This document shows, piece after piece, positions 61,336 to 64,000 of a stretch of DNA of 64,000 nucleotides (positions within the stretch are counted from its first letter, which is position 1; each line of letters begins with the position of its first letter). The stretch covers positions 2,857,205-2,921,204 of the forward strand of contig CP054178.1 in NCBI GenBank assembly GCA_015709595.1, in the 5' to 3' direction. Source of the stretch: Phycisphaeraceae bacterium (GTDB lineage Bacteria; Planctomycetota; Phycisphaerae; Phycisphaerales; SM1A02). A program made the position numbers and the translations under genes. Under the pieces are notes generated by a model, which worked only from the letters and a program-made list of their open reading frames with translations, did not search any database and was not told where the DNA came from.

Positions 61336-62436
61336 ATGGGACTGCTCGACAAACTTCGCGGCGAACTGGTAGACATCGTCGAATGGATCGACGACACGCA
61401 GCACACGCTGGTGTGGCGTTTTCCGCGATACCACAACCAGATCAAGCAGGGCGCCAAGCTCATCGTTCGCCCGGGCCAGATGGCGATCTTCGTCCATCAG
61501 GGCAAGCTGGCGGACGTCTTTGAGCCGGGCACCTACGAGCTGCGCACCGGCAACCTGCCGATTCTCTCCACGCTGGCGGGCTGGAAGTACGGCTTCGACA
61601 GCCCCATCAAGTGCGAGGTCTACTTCGTCCGCACCACGCAGATCACCGATCTGAAGTGGGGCACACCCAACCCGATCATGCTGCGCGACCCGGACTTCGG
61701 ACCGATCCGGCTTCGCGCTTTCGGCACCTATGCGCTCAAGGCCCGCGACCCTCGCGCCCTGCTGAAGGAGCTGGTCGGCACCGATGGCGTGTTCGAGGCC
61801 GATGAAGTCACCGAACTGATGCGCTCGGTCATCACCAGCACCTTCGCCGAGGTGCTGGGCAAGTCCCAGATCGCGGCGCTCGACCTGGCGGCCAACTACC
61901 GCTCCATGTCGGAGACGCTGCGCAAGGCGGTGTCGGAGCGCATCGACGATGAGTACGGGCTCGACCTGCCCGCGCTGTTCATCGTCAATATCTCACTGCC
62001 CGAGGAAGTGGAGAAGGCGCTCGACACCCGCTCCAGCATGGGCGTGATCGGCGACATGGGCAAGTTCCAGCAGTTCCAGATGGGCAAGGCCATGACGCTG
62101 GCGGCGGAGAACCCGTCCGGCGGCGGGGCCTCCGAGGGCATGGGGCTGGGCATGGGTTTCGCCATGGCCAGCCAGATGATGCACGGCATGGGCCAGGCGG
62201 GCGCGGCGGCGCCGCCTCCAGTTCCGGGCGGTGCGTGGCACGTGGCGGTGAACGGGGCGACGCAGGGGCCGTTCACACCTCAGCAGATCGCCCAGGGCAT
62301 CGCCGCCGGGCAGATCACCCCGGGCACGCTGGTGTGGACCGCGGGCATGGCCTCGTGGGCGCCCGCGGGTCAGACGCCCGCGCTGGCGGGGCACTTCGCT
62401 GGCGCGGCGCCGCCCCCTCCGCCGCCGATGGGATAG
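61336..62436 (+). CDS. SPFH-domain protein with C-terminal GYF_2 domain
   Basis: A 366-residue soluble protein. Residues about 20-215 are the SPFH/virion-core-like domain (RPGQMAIFVHQGKLADVFEP, IRLRAFGTYALKARDPRALL). A Gly/Met-rich linker (GGGASEGMGLGMGFAMASQM) leads to a GYF_2 domain (WHVAVNGATQGPFTPQQIAQ) and a proline-rich end. Such YdjI-like proteins pair with zinc-ribbon proteins; the partner is the next gene, 15 bases away. A role in membrane or stress scaffolding is inferred for the pair. GAGAGGAGATGATTC precedes the ATG. Confidence 0.85.
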   Translation: MGLLDKLRGELVDIVEWIDDTQHTLVWRFPRYHNQIKQGAKLIVRPGQMAIFVHQGKLADVFEPGTYELRTGNLPILSTLAGWKYGFDSPIKCEVYFVRTTQITDLKWGTPNPIMLRDPDFGPIRLRAFGTYALKARDPRALLKELVGTDGVFEADEVTELMRSVITSTFAEVLGKSQIAALDLAANYRSMSETLRKAVSERIDDEYGLDLPALFIVNISLPEEVEKALDTRSSMGVIGDMGKFQQFQMGKAMTLAAENPSGGGASEGMGLGMGFAMASQMMHGMGQAGAAAPPPVPGGAWHVAVNGATQGPFTPQQIAQGIAAGQITPGTLVWTAGMASWAPAGQTPALAGHFAGAAPPPPPPMG

Positions 62437-62451
62437 CGCGACTGCCGAGCC

Positions 62452-63603
62452 ATGCCCGATCGCCCCGTCTTCGATCACGAGGTTCAGGCCACCTCCACCA
62501 CCGTGGGAACCACCACGGACGAGGGGCGCGGCCGCATGTTCCCCTGCGAGGGGTGCGGTGCGGACTTCGAGTTCCACATCGGCCAGCAGAAACTCAAGTG
62601 CCCCTACTGCGGGTTCGAGAAGGCCATCGTGCTCGCCGAGGATGCGGCGATCGTGGAGCGCGACTTCCGGGCCGCGCTCGCCCGACTGGCGGAGCTGCGC
62701 GAGAAGGGGGCGACGACGATCGCCGACCTGAACGAGGTGCGCTGCGGGTCATGCGGGTCGAACGTGGTCTTTCGCGGCACGCTCACGAGCACGGAGTGCG
62801 CCTTCTGCGGCTCGCCCATCCAGCGTGAGAAGGTTCACACCGCCTCGAACCGCATTCCGGTCGATGGGGTTCTGCCCTTCCAGGTCGATCAGCAACGGGC
62901 GAAATCGAACCTGGCCGACTGGGTGCGTTCGCGCTGGTTCGCGCCCAATGAGTTCCGCAAGCGCGGTGTGGAAGGGCGCTTCAACGGCGTCTACCTGCCC
63001 TACTGGACGTTCGACTCGCACACCTTCAACCGTTACCGGGGCGAGCGGGGCGAGCATTACTACGTCACCGTGGGCAGCGGCAAGAACCGGCGCACCGAGC
63101 GCCGCACGCGCTGGTATCCGGCGTCGGGCCAGTTCGAGCGGTTCTTCGATGACGTGCTGGTGGTGGCGGCGGCGGGGCTGCCCCGGAAGATCATGATCAA
63201 CCTCGAACCGTGGCCCCTGCACAAGTGCCTGCCCTTCACGCAGCAGGCCCTGGCGGGCTTCTTCGCCCAGACCTATGACGTGGAGCTCGACAAGGGATTT
63301 GTGGACGGCAAGCAGCGGATCGACGAGGCCATTCACGCGGACGTGCGGCGGCGCATCGGCGGCGACGAACAGCGGGTTCACTCCATTCAGTCCACCTACG
63401 ACCCCATCACGTACAAGCATCTGCTCCTTCCCGTCTGGCTGCTGGCCTATCGGTACAAGGACAAGACCTACCGCGTGGTGGTGAACGCCGGCACCGGCGA
63501 GGTGCAGGGCGAGCGGCCGTACTCGTGGGTGAAGATCATGCTCGCCGTGCTGGGAGGGCTGGTTGCGGCGGGGGTGTTCATCGGCGTGTTCGCGGGACGG
63601 TGA
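62452..63603 (+). CDS. Zinc-ribbon membrane protein, partner of the SPFH protein
   Basis: A 383-residue protein with two CxxC zinc ribbons: CEGCGADFEF/CPYCGFEKAI (about residues 32-59) and CGSCGSNVVF/CAFCGSPIQR (about 100-123). A conserved middle domain (EGRFNGVYLPYWTFDSHTFN, KHLLLPVWLLAYRYKDKTYR) is typical of these proteins, which automatic annotation sometimes calls PriA-like because of the zinc ribbons. A single membrane helix closes it (IMLAVLGGLVAAGVFIGVFA). No helicase motifs are present. It is co-transcribed with the SPFH gene. Confidence 0.82.
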   Translation: MPDRPVFDHEVQATSTTVGTTTDEGRGRMFPCEGCGADFEFHIGQQKLKCPYCGFEKAIVLAEDAAIVERDFRAALARLAELREKGATTIADLNEVRCGSCGSNVVFRGTLTSTECAFCGSPIQREKVHTASNRIPVDGVLPFQVDQQRAKSNLADWVRSRWFAPNEFRKRGVEGRFNGVYLPYWTFDSHTFNRYRGERGEHYYVTVGSGKNRRTERRTRWYPASGQFERFFDDVLVVAAAGLPRKIMINLEPWPLHKCLPFTQQALAGFFAQTYDVELDKGFVDGKQRIDEAIHADVRRRIGGDEQRVHSIQSTYDPITYKHLLLPVWLLAYRYKDKTYRVVVNAGTGEVQGERPYSWVKIMLAVLGGLVAAGVFIGVFAGR

Positions 63604-63880
63604 GGCGGACGCCTCGCTGGGTGCATCGCTCGACTTCAGGAGTCGTGTGCGCCGTCCGACGTGCGAGGCCGGCGCATCAGGCGACCGACAAGTGAGTCCC
63701 CCGACATGGAAGAGCTCCAGCGGATACACCCGCACGCGCCGTCGTCACCGCCGAGATCCATCGACGCCCCCGTTCCATCGCCGCGCCGCGTTCAGTCCTT
63801 GCCCGCATGAGGCGCCTCGTCGCGCGCCCGTTCACGTGCCTGGTCCACGGAAGGGCACTCGCTTCCTATCCTCACGAGTC

Positions 63881-64000
63881 ATGCCTCCACCTCCCTCCGC
63901 CACGCGCTCCCCTCTGCTGGTCATCGGGCTGGTGGCTGTGATTCTGGCCCTTTTCGCGGTCACGGTGTACGTGGGGATCAACCGCCGCGACGCCTATCCG
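63881..64000 (+). CDS. N-terminal fragment of a membrane protein, cut by the window end
   Basis: An open frame begins at ATG 63881 and runs off the window: a proline-rich start (MPPPPSATRSP), then one hydrophobic helix LLVIGLVAVILALFAVTVYV and GINRRDAYP. Only 40 codons are visible, so no family can be assigned. It lies 277 bases after the zinc-ribbon gene; nothing else was recognised in that gap. Confidence 0.5.
   Translation, partial: MPPPPSATRSPLLVIGLVAVILALFAVTVYVGINRRDAYP

Noticed and set aside
1-64000. tRNA or rRNA genes
   Set aside because: Several GGTTCGAA- or GGGCTCGAAC-like strings were checked, but each lies in a coding frame (for example LGSNLGD of folK) without cloverleaf pairing.

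Overview
The window is high-GC bacterial DNA that fits a planctomycete of the Phycisphaerae type. This placement is inferred from gene content and order: a DUF1015-serA-serC run, an ECF sigma factor next to a YfbK-like VWA protein, and a mixed type IV pilus/type II secretion locus. No rRNA, tRNA or CRISPR array was seen, and no complete transposase.

Layout. 1-4.7 kb: a GAF/PP2C phosphatase (minus strand) diverges from an ECF sigma factor followed by a membrane VWA protein with an anti-sigma-like N-terminus. 4.7-9.2 kb (minus): DUF1015, serA, serC and a membrane-anchored DsbD-N-like protein form a serine-biosynthesis operon. 9.3-26 kb (plus): a PilZ-like gene, a major pseudopilin with its own terminator, then minor pilin-like genes, pilM, pilN, pilO, a GspC/PilP-like protein, a secretin, a TPR lipoprotein, a signalling block (histidine kinase, receiver, HD-GYP, STAS), the PilB/GspE ATPase and the PilC/GspF platform. 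Two intrinsic terminators close the locus. No retraction ATPase or prepilin peptidase lies in the window.

26-30.7 kb (minus): a small lipoprotein, a metallophosphoesterase preceded by a 47-codon leader ORF that contains an intrinsic terminator, a glycosyltransferase, a hotdog thioesterase and a DUF971 protein. 30.8-45.9 kb (plus): pyrF, a solute-binding protein, pyruvate kinase, a 1.5-kb non-coding repeat island, cinA, folK, a thioredoxin-like protein, a large FAD/Fe-S oxidoreductase, a transglutaminase-like protein and an NAD(P)HX dehydratase. 45.9-50.4 kb (minus): a PadR-HAAS pair with a clear palindromic operator, recX, a TPR protein and purC. 50.5-59.5 kb (plus): a GH10-like protein lacking its catalytic glutamates, a ComEA-like protein, mfd, a DUF6370-like lipoprotein, a HlyD-like fusion protein and a prenyltransferase-fold lipoprotein. 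59.5-64 kb: a FIST protein (minus), an SPFH/zinc-ribbon pair and the start of a membrane protein cut by the window end.

The most unusual feature is a set of short, unrelated repeat families. They fill the island at 34.97-36.47 kb and recur at other gene edges. Copies supply the stop codons of pyk and cinA and lie in the N-terminal coding region of folK and of a lipoprotein signal peptide. In-frame copies also sit inside mfd, and a repeat-like insert sits in the FAD/Fe-S oxidoreductase. They look like sequences that spread and are tolerated when they keep the reading frame.
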